Shown here piece after piece: positions 24,846-33,115 of a DNA stretch of 64,000 bases (position 1 is its first letter; each line of letters opens with the position of its first letter). Both the position numbers and the translations under genes were made by a program. The stretch lies in the NCBI RefSeq assembly GCF_000023465.1, contig NC_014041.1:62001-126000 (forward strand). Direction: 5' to 3'. A model generated the notes under the pieces. That model saw only the letters and a list, made by a program, of their open reading frames with translations. It searched no databases and was not told the origin of the DNA. The DNA comes from Zunongwangia profunda SM-A87. Its GTDB lineage: Bacteria > Bacteroidota > Bacteroidia > Flavobacteriales > Flavobacteriaceae.

Positions 24846-26087
24846 ATGACGAGTACAGGAAAGATAGAACTTATGGCGCCGGCCGGGAATTTTGAGTCTT
24901 TGCAGGCGGCATTGGATAATGGCGCTGATTCCATTTATTTTGGAGTAGAACAGCTGAATATGCGAGCCAGGGCAAGTATAAATTTTACACTAAATGATTT
25001 GCCAGAGATCGCTAAGCGTTGTGAAGCTAAGCGAGTACGTACTTATCTAACACTAAACACAATTATTTATGATCACGATCTTTCGATTGTAAAAACCTTA
25101 CTCGATAAAGCAAAAGCTGCAAACTTAACTGCAGTTATTGCTATGGACCAGGCGGTTATTGCTTATGCCAGACAGATAGGTATGGAGGTTCATATTTCTA
25201 CCCAAATTAATATTACCAATATCGAAACGGTTAAATTTTATGCCCTTTTTGCCGATACGATGGTGTTAAGTAGGGAATTGAGCTTACGGCAGGTAAAGAA
25301 AATTTGTGATCAGATAGAAAAAGAACAAATAAAAGGGCCTTCTGGAAACTTAGTTGAAATCGAAATTTTTGGTCACGGAGCTTTATGTATGGCGGTTTCA
25401 GGAAAATGCTATTTAAGTTTGCACTCTCATAATTCTTCTGCTAATCGTGGTGCATGTAAGCAAAATTGCCGAAAAAAATATACGGTGATCGATCAGGAAA
25501 GTGGTTTTGAAGTAGAATTGGATAATGAGTATATGATGTCTCCAAAAGATCTTTGCACCTTAGATTTCTTGGATCAGGTAATAGATGCAGGAACAAAGGT
25601 TTTGAAAATTGAAGGTCGTGGACGAGCACCAGAATATGTTGCCAAAGTAATCAAAACTTATCGTGAAGCTATTGATGCCTATTATGAGGAAACCTACTCC
25701 AAAGAAAAAGTTGGCATCTGGATGGAAGAGCTAAAGAAAGTATATAATCGTGGATTTTGGAGTGGCTACTATTTAGGTCAAAAACTGGGGGAATGGAGTG
25801 ATGGCTCAGGATCGCACGCCACTCAAAAGAAAGTATATGTAGGTAAAGGAATGCACTATTTTCCTAAAGCTAATATAGGTGAGTTTAAGATCGAAGCCTA
25901 CGATATCAAATTGGGCGATACACTTTTAATCACCGGACCAACCACCGGTGCGCAGGAAGTAGAACTTTCTGAAATGCTGGTTAACGACGAGCAATTGGAG
26001 ACAGCATCAAAAGGGGATTCCTGTACTATAAAATTACCTTTTAGAATAAGAAACTCAGACAAACTATATAAAATAGTTAAGGCCTAA
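24846..26087 (+). CDS. Peptidase U32 family protein, TrhP-like tRNA hydroxylase candidate
   Basis: A 413-residue U32 family protein. Residues 8-42 hold the family start ('ELMAPAGNFESLQAALDNGA', 'YFGVEQLNMRA'). Four Cys, C181-x6-C188-x15-C204-x3-C208, in 'GHGALCMAVSGKCYLSLHSH' and 'NRGACKQNCRKKY' match the iron-sulphur ligand pattern of RlhA/TrhP/UbiU. E. coli TrhP (YegQ) makes 5-hydroxyuridine at tRNA position 34, using prephenate; UbiU works in ubiquinone hydroxylation and RlhA on 23S rRNA. The adjacent ferredoxin and trhO genes favour TrhP. The name 'peptidase' is historical. The stop overlaps the ferredoxin start by one base (TAATG). Confidence 0.85.
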   Translation: MTSTGKIELMAPAGNFESLQAALDNGADSIYFGVEQLNMRARASINFTLNDLPEIAKRCEAKRVRTYLTLNTIIYDHDLSIVKTLLDKAKAANLTAVIAMDQAVIAYARQIGMEVHISTQINITNIETVKFYALFADTMVLSRELSLRQVKKICDQIEKEQIKGPSGNLVEIEIFGHGALCMAVSGKCYLSLHSHNSSANRGACKQNCRKKYTVIDQESGFEVELDNEYMMSPKDLCTLDFLDQVIDAGTKVLKIEGRGRAPEYVAKVIKTYREAIDAYYEETYSKEKVGIWMEELKKVYNRGFWSGYYLGQKLGEWSDGSGSHATQKKVYVGKGMHYFPKANIGEFKIEAYDIKLGDTLLITGPTTGAQEVELSEMLVNDEQLETASKGDSCTIKLPFRIRNSDKLYKIVKA

Positions 26088-26317
26088 TGGTAGTAGTAAC
26101 TTTACAGCGGGATAAATGTATAGGTTGTAATTATTGTGTAGAGATGGCACCTTCAGAATTTCAGATGTCTAAGAAAGATGGGAAGAGTGTTTTATTACAT
26201 TCTAAAGAAAAAAAGAGCTTTTATACCCTTAAATCCCACGATGATAGTATCTTTGCCGAATGTTTGCAGGCTCAAAATGCCTGTCCGGTAAAAATAATTA
26301 CCGCTAAAAAACTATAA
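26087..26317 (+). CDS. Small [4Fe-4S] ferredoxin
   Basis: A 76-residue ferredoxin with one cluster motif: Cys11, Cys14 and Cys17 in 'CIGCNYCVEMAP' plus a distal Cys followed by Pro in 'NACPVKII'. It has none of the second-cluster cysteines of 2[4Fe-4S] ferredoxins. Start ATG shares its A with the stop of the U32 gene, so the two are translationally coupled, and trhO follows 30 nt later. It is therefore a plausible electron donor for the iron-sulphur-dependent U32 hydroxylase. That partnership is inferred from gene order and cluster type. Confidence 0.88.
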   Translation: MVVVTLQRDKCIGCNYCVEMAPSEFQMSKKDGKSVLLHSKEKKSFYTLKSHDDSIFAECLQAQNACPVKIITAKKL

Positions 26318-26347
26318 TATTTCTTTAATTCTTAAAATTAGTATAGC

Positions 26348-27379
26348 ATGCAACTGTACAATAAACTAAGCGCTAAAGAAAGAGAAGCATTGATCGAGGA
26401 AGCCGGTGAAGACAGGCTTACGCTCTCTTTTTATGCCTACGCAAAAATAGGCAACCCTAAACTTTTTAGAGATCATCTTTTTGTTGCCTGGAATTCGATG
26501 GATGTGCTGGGAAGAATCTATGTAGCCCACGAGGGGATAAATGCCCAGCTTTCTGTTCCTGCTAAAAGATTCAATGAATTCAAAGAATTTATAGATAACA
26601 TTTACTTTTTAGAAGGATGCCGACTTAACATTGCGATCGAGCAGGATTCAAAATCTTTCCTTAAACTAAAAGTGAAAGTTAGGGATAAAATTGTGGCCGA
26701 TGGCTTAAATGATGCAAGTTTCGATGTTACCAATAAAGGCATTCACGTAGATGCCGCCACTTTTAACCAATTATTAGATGATCCCAATACGGTTTGTGTG
26801 GATATGAGAAACCACTATGAAAGTGAAATTGGTCATTTTCAGGGGGCGGTTACTCCAGATGTGGATACCTTTAGGGATTCTTTGCCAATTATAGAGAAAG
26901 ATCTTGAAGAACACAAAGAAGATAAAAATCTGTTGATGTACTGTACCGGTGGAATTCGTTGTGAAAAAGCGAGTGCATATTATAAGCATCGCGGTTTTCA
27001 AAACGTTTATCAATTAGAAGGCGGAATCATAGAATATGCCCGCCAGGTGAAAAACCAACAGTTAGAGAACAAGTTTATTGGTAAAAACTTTGTGTTTGAT
27101 CATCGTCGATCAGAGCGAATTAGCGACGATGTGATCGCCCATTGCCACCAATGCGGAAAAGCCTGTGATACTCACGTAAATTGTGCAAATGAAGCATGTC
27201 ACTTACTTTTTATCCAATGTGAAGAATGTGCCATGGAAATGAATAATTGTTGTAGCGAAGATTGTATGAAGGTAAACGCCCTTCCCTATGAAGAGCAAAA
27301 AGAGCTTAGAAAGGGAAAGCGAAATAGTAATAAAATTTTTAAAAAAGGCCGCTCTGAAGTTTTAAAATATAAGAGTTAA
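26348..27379 (+). CDS. trhO: tRNA uridine(34) hydroxylase TrhO (rhodanese family)
   Basis: TrhO (E. coli YceA) makes 5-hydroxyuridine at position 34 of several tRNAs in an O2-dependent way. The 343-residue protein has the N-terminal acylphosphatase-like part with 'GRIYVAHEGINAQLSVP' (about 55-71), a rhodanese domain (about 130-235) with the active loop 'MYCTGGIRCEKAS' (Cys199 and Cys205), and a Cys-rich C-terminal zinc-type region ('CHQCGKAC', 'CEECAMEMNNCC'). Length is as in the family. It is the third gene of a set with a TrhP-like U32 protein and a ferredoxin. Confidence 0.93.
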   Translation: MQLYNKLSAKEREALIEEAGEDRLTLSFYAYAKIGNPKLFRDHLFVAWNSMDVLGRIYVAHEGINAQLSVPAKRFNEFKEFIDNIYFLEGCRLNIAIEQDSKSFLKLKVKVRDKIVADGLNDASFDVTNKGIHVDAATFNQLLDDPNTVCVDMRNHYESEIGHFQGAVTPDVDTFRDSLPIIEKDLEEHKEDKNLLMYCTGGIRCEKASAYYKHRGFQNVYQLEGGIIEYARQVKNQQLENKFIGKNFVFDHRRSERISDDVIAHCHQCGKACDTHVNCANEACHLLFIQCEECAMEMNNCCSEDCMKVNALPYEEQKELRKGKRNSNKIFKKGRSEVLKYKS

Positions 27380-27397
27380 GCCTGGGTTCTATCTGGT

Positions 27398-27419
27398 GAT
27401 GCCAATTAATATTGGTATC
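27398..27419 (+). terminator. Weak hairpin after trhO
   Basis: Near-perfect 9-bp arms (GATGCCAAT / ATTGGTATC) around a TAAT loop, followed by TTTACTG. It is a plausible but weak terminator. The rest of the 214-nt gap to ricT shows no gene or other structure. Confidence 0.4.
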
Positions 27420-27594
27420 TTTACTGTTTAAGAACTTATTTATGAACCTAAAGGAGCGTAATTATAAAGCCGAATTTTTGAAATAGACCTTTGAGGTGCC
27501 GGGATTTAGAAGTGAGATGATGGTCGGTATATCGGGTGATTTTTAAAAATAAGATTCGGTTTTTTAGTACTCCTTATCAAGATATAAAACATTT

Positions 27595-28764
27595 ATGGCG
27601 TGTAGCAGTTGCTCTACCGATAAAGACGGTAAGCCTAAAGGATGTAAAAGTAATGGAACCTGCGGAACAGATAGTTGTAATAAACTTACGGTTTTTGACT
27701 GGCTCTCTAATATGTCCCTTCCAAACGGAGTAGAACCTTTTGACTGTGTTGAAGTACGTTTTAAAAACGGCAGAAAACATTTCTTTAAAAATACTGAGAA
27801 TCTTAGCCTAAGTATGGGCGATGTGGTAGCTACCGAAGCTTCACCAGGCCACGATGTAGGTATGGTGAGTCTTACCGGAGAACTGGTAAGAATCCAGATG
27901 AAAAAGAAAAAAGTCACTCCAGATAGTGAGGAAGTTTTAAAAATTTATCGCAAGGCCACCCAGAAGGATATTGAAGTATGGGAAGAAGCCCGTGCTCGAG
28001 AAGAAAAGATTAAGACCCGTGCCAGGGAAATCGCTATTCGATTAAACCTTAGCATGAAGATTAGCGATATCGAATTTCAGGGTGATGCTTCAAAAGCAAC
28101 CTTTTATTATACTGCAGATGATCGTGTAGATTTTAGGCAGCTGATCAAAGAATTTGCCCGAGAGTTTAATACCCGTATAGAAATGCGCCAGATAGGCCTT
28201 CGCCAGGAAGCAGCAAGACTTGGAGGTATAGGTTCTTGTGGGCGAGAATTATGTTGTTCTACCTGGTTAACAGATTTTAGATCTGTAAGTACCAGTGCGG
28301 CAAGATATCAGCAATTGTCTTTAAATCCGCAAAAACTTGCTGGCCAGTGTGGGAAGCTAAAATGTTGTCTTAATTACGAATTAGATACCTATCTGGAATC
28401 CCTTAAAACTTTTCCCAAGTCAGATATCAAACTTCATACAAAAAAAGGTACCGCGGTATGTCAGAAAATTGATATTTTTAAAGGCTTTTTATGGTATGCT
28501 TATGAAGGTGAATGGATGACGTGGCATAAGCTCACCGTAGATCAGGCAAATCAAATTATTGAAGCGAATAAAAAAAGGGAAAGTATCGGCAGCCTGGAAG
28601 AGTTTGAAGTGATGCTTCAAATGGAGGAAGAACAACCCGATTTTAACAATGTTGTTGGTCAGGATAGTCTAACAAGGTTCGATAATCCACATCCTAAAAA
28701 GAAACGTAGAAATAAAAAAAGAAGAAAGAAAAATAAACCATCTTCCTCGAGAAATGAGAAGTAA
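27595..28764 (+). CDS. ricT: RicT/YaaT-like PSP1-domain iron-sulphur protein
   Basis: RicT (YaaT) belongs to the Ric complex, which in Bacillus binds [4Fe-4S] clusters and affects RNase Y and mRNA maturation. The 389-residue protein has a Cys-rich N-terminus ('MACSSCSTDKDGKPKGCKSN', then 'CGTDSC'), the PSP1 core with 'LRQEAARLGGIGSCGRELCC' and 'LAGQCGKLKCCLNYE', and a Lys/Arg-rich C-terminal tail. The N-terminal cluster is extra compared with B. subtilis YaaT. The last 11 nt overlap gldH in another frame. The exact role in Bacteroidota, which lack the rest of the Ric set as far as I know, is open. Confidence 0.88.
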   Translation: MACSSCSTDKDGKPKGCKSNGTCGTDSCNKLTVFDWLSNMSLPNGVEPFDCVEVRFKNGRKHFFKNTENLSLSMGDVVATEASPGHDVGMVSLTGELVRIQMKKKKVTPDSEEVLKIYRKATQKDIEVWEEARAREEKIKTRAREIAIRLNLSMKISDIEFQGDASKATFYYTADDRVDFRQLIKEFAREFNTRIEMRQIGLRQEAARLGGIGSCGRELCCSTWLTDFRSVSTSAARYQQLSLNPQKLAGQCGKLKCCLNYELDTYLESLKTFPKSDIKLHTKKGTAVCQKIDIFKGFLWYAYEGEWMTWHKLTVDQANQIIEANKKRESIGSLEEFEVMLQMEEEQPDFNNVVGQDSLTRFDNPHPKKKRRNKKRRKKNKPSSSRNEK

Positions 28765-29245
28765 TTTTATTTTGATTTTAGCTATTTCAAGCCTGTGTTT
28801 TTGGAGTTGTGATTCCAAAATGGTTTATGATGAATATAAATCTGTAAATCAATGGAATAAAGATTCGATTGTTTCGTTTGATATAGGAGAATTAGATTCT
28901 TTAAAAGCATACAATTTATTTATAAATATTAGGAATAACAGCGAGTTTAAATACAGTAACCTGTATTTGATTACTGAAATTCAGTTCCCAAAGGGAAAAG
29001 TAATTAGTGATACCTTAGAATACGAAATGGCTAGACCAGATGGAGAATGGCTTGGTACGGGATTTGGTGATGTAAAGGAAAATAAACTTTGGTATAAAGA
29101 ACATGTCAGGTTTAAAGAACCCGGGGAATATCGGGTAAATATTAGGCACGCCATGAGAAAAAATGGTGAGGTAAATGGAATACAAAATTTAGACGGCATC
29201 ACAGATGTTGGTTTCAGAATAGAAAAAACGACACAGAATAATTAG
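28754..29245 (+). CDS. gldH: Gliding motility lipoprotein GldH
   Basis: GldH is an outer-membrane lipoprotein needed for gliding of Flavobacterium johnsoniae and associated with the type IX secretion/gliding machinery. The 163-residue protein has a signal peptide with lipobox 'FWSC' (Cys19) followed by 'DSKMVYDEYKSV', a standard GldH start, and 'SFKYSNL'-like strands leading to 'MARPDGEWLGTGFGDVKENK'. It overlaps ricT by 11 nt and precedes the PBP1A gene by 5 nt, a gene order I know from Flavobacteriaceae. Presence suggests, but does not prove, that the organism glides. Confidence 0.92.
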   Translation: MRSNFILILAISSLCFWSCDSKMVYDEYKSVNQWNKDSIVSFDIGELDSLKAYNLFINIRNNSEFKYSNLYLITEIQFPKGKVISDTLEYEMARPDGEWLGTGFGDVKENKLWYKEHVRFKEPGEYRVNIRHAMRKNGEVNGIQNLDGITDVGFRIEKTTQNN

Positions 29246-29250
29246 AGCAA

Positions 29251-31572
29251 ATGGCTGAATCTCGTAAAAAGCAAACTAAACCTAAGCAAAGTAATCGTAA
29301 GTATATCATTGGTTTTTGGACCCTTTTTGGTGTTGGGGTTCTGGCGGTTATCTTTTTCTTTTTATTAGCAGGATGGGGTGTTTTTGGTAAAATGCCCACT
29401 TTTGAAGAATTAGAAAACCCGGAAACCAACCTTGCAACCGAGCTAATTTCTTCAGATGGGGAAACTTTAGGTAAATATTACAGGGAAAATCGTACACCAA
29501 TAAAATATGACGACCTTCCTCAGCATTTAGTACAGGCGCTGGTAGCTACAGAAGATGAACGTTTTTATAAACACGCCGGTATCGATGCACGTGGTACGGT
29601 GCGTGCAGCAGTTTATCTTGGAGCCAAAGGTGGGGCAAGTACTATTACTCAGCAGTTATCAAAGCAGTTATTTACAGAGGACTTTTCTACCGATAATACT
29701 TTTGAGCGCGTACTTCAGAAAATGAAAGAATGGGTAATTGCTACTCGTTTAGAAAGACAATACACCAAGGAAGAGATTATTACCATGTATTTGAACAAAT
29801 ACGACTTCCTTTATCAGGCGGTAGGTGTTCGTTCAGCTTCCCGAATTTATTTCGATAAAGAACCCAAAGATCTGAAACCTGAAGAGTCTGCCGTGTTAGT
29901 AGCAATGCTTAAAAATTCGGCATTATATAATCCGGTACGTCGCCCCGATTTAGTAGAGAATCGAAGAAATCAGGTTTTTGTACAGATGTATAAAAATGGT
30001 TTTTTAACCGAGCAACAAAAGGATTCTTTGCAACAAACAGAGATGAAAATAACTTTTTCTCCTGAAGGTCACGACGATGGAATTGCTACTTATTTTAGAG
30101 AATATACGCGACAATTTTTAACAGATTGGATTGAAGAAAATCCCAAGCCAGATGGTGAAAAATATAACCTGTATCGCGATGGTTTAAAAGTATACACCAG
30201 TATCGACTCTAAAATGCAGGAATATGCCGAAGATGCGGTAACAAAGCATTTAGCTCATATTCAGCAGGAATTCGACCGTCAGAATAAAAATAATAGAACA
30301 TCTCCTTTTAGGGATATCGATCAAAGTATGATCGATAATATCATTAACGGATCTATAAAAAGATCGGCCAGGTATAGCAAAATGAAAAGGGAAGGGAAGT
30401 CTGAAGAAGAAATTTTAGCTTCTTTTGATGAGCCTCGTGAAATGCGTATTTTTTCCTGGAAAGGTGATATTGATACTACAATGACACCAAGAGATTCTAT
30501 TAGATATTATAAGTCCTTTCTACAGGCGGGCTTAATGTCTATGGATCCTACAACCGGTGAAGTAAAAGCATGGGTAGGGGGTACAAACTTTAAACACTTT
30601 AAGTACGATCACGTAAAGCAGGGGAAACGTCAGGTAGGTTCAACATTTAAACCTTTTGTATATGCTACCGCAATCGATCAGCTTAAAATGTCACCATGTG
30701 ATACACTGCCATTAAACAGATTTACCATTCCGGCGGGTAAATACGGGAATATAAAAGACTGGTCTCCAAGAAATTCAGGAAGTGGTGACGATGTATATTC
30801 CGGCATGATGAGCTTAAAAGAAGCTTTGGCAAATTCAGTCAATACCGTTACCGCAAGGGTAATCGATAAAACAACTCCGGGTAACGTAATAAGTCTAATT
30901 TCAAAATTAGGAATAGATACTGAAGGTTTCCCAACCGGGCCTGCTATTGCTCTTGGAACCGCAGATATTAGCCTATATGAAATGGTATCGGCTTACAGCA
31001 CTTTTGCAAATAAAGGTGTTCGTGTAAAACCAGTGCTTATTACTCGTATCGAAGATAAAAACGGAACTGTTTTATTCCAAAATGTACCAGAGACTTACGA
31101 TGTAATGAGTGAAGAAGCGGCTTATGTTACTGTAAACCTTATGGAAGGAGTAACACGCTATGGTTCGGGAGCAAGGTTAAGAGGAACTGGAAGGGAAGTC
31201 CGTTTAGATTACCAAAGAGCAGTTACAGGATATCCTTATGATTTTAAAAATCCAATTGCAGGAAAAACGGGAACAACACAAAACCAAAGTGATGGTTGGT
31301 TTATGGGTATGGTACCTAATCTGGTAACCGGGGTTTGGGTTGGTGCCGAAGATCGTGCCGTGCATTTCCCGGGAATTACTTATGGACAGGGAGCAACAAT
31401 GGCCTTACCTGTTTGGGGAATGTATATGAAAAGTGTCTATGCAAACGAGGATTTAAATATCTCTCAGGATGACTTTGAAAGACCAGAGAATTTATCGATC
31501 TCGGTAGATTGTGCTACTTACGGAAAATCTAATAATCCAGATAGTGGAGCAGTAGAAGAACTGGATTTCTAA
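29251..31572 (+). CDS. Penicillin-binding protein 1A (transglycosylase/transpeptidase)
   Basis: A bifunctional peptidoglycan synthase. The 773-residue protein has a cytoplasmic N-terminus, one membrane helix (about 22-45), a GT51 glycosyltransferase domain with 'ATEDERFYKHAGIDARGTVR' and 'GGASTITQQLSKQLF', and a transpeptidase domain with SxxK in 'GSTFKPFVYA', the SVN motif in 'ANSVNTVTAR', and KTG in 'GKTGTTQNQSDGWFMG'. All motifs needed for both reactions are present. It is the third gene of the ricT-gldH-PBP1A set and ends at a terminator (31617-31650). Confidence 0.95.
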   Translation: MAESRKKQTKPKQSNRKYIIGFWTLFGVGVLAVIFFFLLAGWGVFGKMPTFEELENPETNLATELISSDGETLGKYYRENRTPIKYDDLPQHLVQALVATEDERFYKHAGIDARGTVRAAVYLGAKGGASTITQQLSKQLFTEDFSTDNTFERVLQKMKEWVIATRLERQYTKEEIITMYLNKYDFLYQAVGVRSASRIYFDKEPKDLKPEESAVLVAMLKNSALYNPVRRPDLVENRRNQVFVQMYKNGFLTEQQKDSLQQTEMKITFSPEGHDDGIATYFREYTRQFLTDWIEENPKPDGEKYNLYRDGLKVYTSIDSKMQEYAEDAVTKHLAHIQQEFDRQNKNNRTSPFRDIDQSMIDNIINGSIKRSARYSKMKREGKSEEEILASFDEPREMRIFSWKGDIDTTMTPRDSIRYYKSFLQAGLMSMDPTTGEVKAWVGGTNFKHFKYDHVKQGKRQVGSTFKPFVYATAIDQLKMSPCDTLPLNRFTIPAGKYGNIKDWSPRNSGSGDDVYSGMMSLKEALANSVNTVTARVIDKTTPGNVISLISKLGIDTEGFPTGPAIALGTADISLYEMVSAYSTFANKGVRVKPVLITRIEDKNGTVLFQNVPETYDVMSEEAAYVTVNLMEGVTRYGSGARLRGTGREVRLDYQRAVTGYPYDFKNPIAGKTGTTQNQSDGWFMGMVPNLVTGVWVGAEDRAVHFPGITYGQGATMALPVWGMYMKSVYANEDLNISQDDFERPENLSISVDCATYGKSNNPDSGAVEELDF

Positions 31573-31616
31573 AAATATCTACAGGGATTTTACCCTAGAT
31601 TATTCACGACAACTAA

Positions 31617-31650
31617 AAGCTCAGATGGTGTATTCGATCTGGGCTTTTTT
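31617..31650 (+). terminator. Terminator after PBP1A
   Basis: AAAGCTCAGAT pairs with ATCTGGGCTTTTTT (11 bp, one G-T pair) around a 10-nt loop, with a 3' T-run. Confidence 0.8.
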
Positions 31651-31726
31651 ATGCTTTCTTCGGAAGAGAAAAATAGTTGTTTCCAATTTTAAATGTGTGG
31701 AATGAATCATAATAAGTTATATCTCC

Positions 31727-31806
31727 CCTAAACTTGATTCAGGGTTTCATCTTCAATATTTTATTTCTCAATAGAATATGAGATTCCGGATCAAGTCTGG
31801 AATGAC
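31727..31806. repeat. Imperfect inverted repeat, probably an interspersed flavobacterial element
   Basis: CTTGATTCAGG (from 31733) and CCGGATCAAG (from 31787) are near-complementary and about 45 nt apart; the right half reads GATTCCGGATCAAGTCTGGA, a word I associate with dispersed intergenic repeats of this family. The remainder of the 365-nt gap to scoA shows only AT-rich sequence and the terminator at its start. Confidence 0.4.
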
Positions 31807-31937
31807 AAAAACATCAAGGTATTACAAATTACAGATTAAAGATATTCAATTATGAATATCACATAATTTATTAAGGACTTTTTAAAATATTGTAATTATC
31901 TTGAAATTTCTCTATTTTTAAAGGAAAATAGCAATCA

Positions 31938-32636
31938 ATGATTAGTAAAACAGTAAATAACGTTGCAGAAGCTTTAGAAGGGGTTCATGATGAGATGACG
32001 TTTATGCTTGGTGGTTTTGGGTTAAGCGGAATTCCGGAGAATGCCATTTCAGAATTAGTGCGGTTAAACATTAAGAATTTAACCTGTATTTCCAATAATG
32101 CGGGTGTTGATGATTTTGGATTGGGGCTTTTACTTCAGAAGAAACAGATTGATAAAATGGTGTCTTCTTATGTAGGCGAAAATGCTGAATTTGAACGACA
32201 AATGTTAAGCGAAGAGCTGGAAGTCGAGTTAATTCCGCAGGGAACATTAGCAGCGCGATGCCAGGCAGCACAACAGGGATTTCCGGCAATTTATACGCCT
32301 GCCGGTTATGGAACCGAGGTTGCCCTTGGAAAGGAAACCAGAGAGTTTGATGGTAAAATGTATGTTTTGGAGGAAGCCTTTAAGGCCGATTTTGCCTTTA
32401 TCAAAGCATGGAAAGGCGATAGGGTGGGGAATCTGATTTTTAAGGGAACTGCCAGAAATTTTAATCCGGTGATGTGCGGTGCTGCAAAAGTTACAGTTGT
32501 TGAGGTAGAAGAACTGGTAGAGCCCGGCGAACTGGATCCTAATTTTATCCATATTCCCGGAATATTTGTACAACGTATTTTTGAAGGTAAAAATTACGAA
32601 AAACGAATCGAGAAAAGAACGGTAAGAGAAAGATAA
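31938..32636 (+). CDS. scoA: Succinyl-CoA:3-ketoacid CoA-transferase subunit A
   Basis: Alpha subunit of an enzyme moving CoA from succinyl-CoA to acetoacetate in ketone and leucine/butyrate-type catabolism. The 232-residue protein shows the subunit A signature 'TFMLGGFGLSGIPENAI' and 'LTCISNNAGVDDFGLG', the 'VSSYVGENAEFERQ' motif, 'PQGTLAARCQAAQQGFPAIY', and the ending 'KRTVRER'. Normally subunit B follows directly; here a four-helix-bundle gene and a tandem repeat (32652-33115) come between. The ATG 31938 is preceded by no clear promoter box. Confidence 0.94.
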   Translation: MISKTVNNVAEALEGVHDEMTFMLGGFGLSGIPENAISELVRLNIKNLTCISNNAGVDDFGLGLLLQKKQIDKMVSSYVGENAEFERQMLSEELEVELIPQGTLAARCQAAQQGFPAIYTPAGYGTEVALGKETREFDGKMYVLEEAFKADFAFIKAWKGDRVGNLIFKGTARNFNPVMCGAAKVTVVEVEELVEPGELDPNFIHIPGIFVQRIFEGKNYEKRIEKRTVRER

Positions 32637-32675
32637 TATGATGATAAGATAATGCGAAAATGTGCTAATACGTTG

Positions 32676-33038
32676 ATGAAATTGGAGTACAGAAAAGAAA
32701 ATATTATTTTAAAAATATCCGTCGAGTTCGCTCTAGTGATAATCGATTACTCTGAACAACTAAAAGTGCATAAGCATTATGAGATTGCTTCTCAACTTAT
32801 AAGAAGTGGTACTTCGATTGGAGCAAATATTTGGGAAGCACAATCTTCAGAAAGCCGAAAAGATTTTGGGCATAAGCTAAAAATAGCCGACAAGGAAGCA
32901 AAGGAAGTTGAATACTGGCTTTTACTTTGTAAGTCTTCAGAACATATTAAAAATTATGATGAAGAATTGGACGGAAAATTACTTTCAATTCAAAAACTTC
33001 TTAGTCGAATAATTTCAACAAATAAAAGTAGAGGATAA
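32676..33038 (+). CDS. Four-helix-bundle (23S rRNA IVP/Avd-like) protein
   Basis: A 120-residue helical protein from ATG 32676: 'KENIILKISVEFALVIIDYS', 'ASQLIRSGTSIGANIWEAQS', 'KDFGHKLKIADKEAKEVEYW', 'LLSIQKLLSRIIST'. This is the family first named for proteins in 23S rRNA intervening sequences, which shares a fold with the Avd protein of diversity-generating retroelements; its cellular role is unknown. An in-frame ATG lies at 32652 but the added residues are poorly structured. It sits alone between scoA and scoB, with degenerate GATAATG-type repeats before it and ATTATCAC repeats after it. No reverse transcriptase is nearby. Confidence 0.85.
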   Translation: MKLEYRKENIILKISVEFALVIIDYSEQLKVHKHYEIASQLIRSGTSIGANIWEAQSSESRKDFGHKLKIADKEAKEVEYWLLLCKSSEHIKNYDEELDGKLLSIQKLLSRIISTNKSRG

Positions 33039-33042
33039 TTTA

Positions 33043-33106
33043 ATTATCACATTATCACATTATCACATTATCACATTATCACATTATCAAATTAACACAT
33101 TAACAC
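33043..33106 (+). repeat. 8-bp tandem repeat (ATTATCAC) before scoB
   Basis: Eight units: five perfect ATTATCAC copies (33043-33082), one ATTATCAA, and two ATTAACAC units. It fills the gap between the four-helix-bundle gene and scoB and ends 9 nt before the scoB ATG. Confidence 0.9.
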
Positions 33107-33115
33107 ATTAAACTA

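Noticed and set aside
27564..27917. Antisense open frames over the ricT start
   Set aside because: They are Ser/Leu/Pro-rich shadows of ricT without family features.
32676..33038. Diversity-generating retroelement around the Avd-like gene
   Set aside because: No reverse transcriptase, template repeat or variable repeat could be seen in the window.
33043..33106. CRISPR-like array or regulatory iteron set
   Set aside because: The units are 8 bp and contiguous without spacers; no replication gene is nearby.
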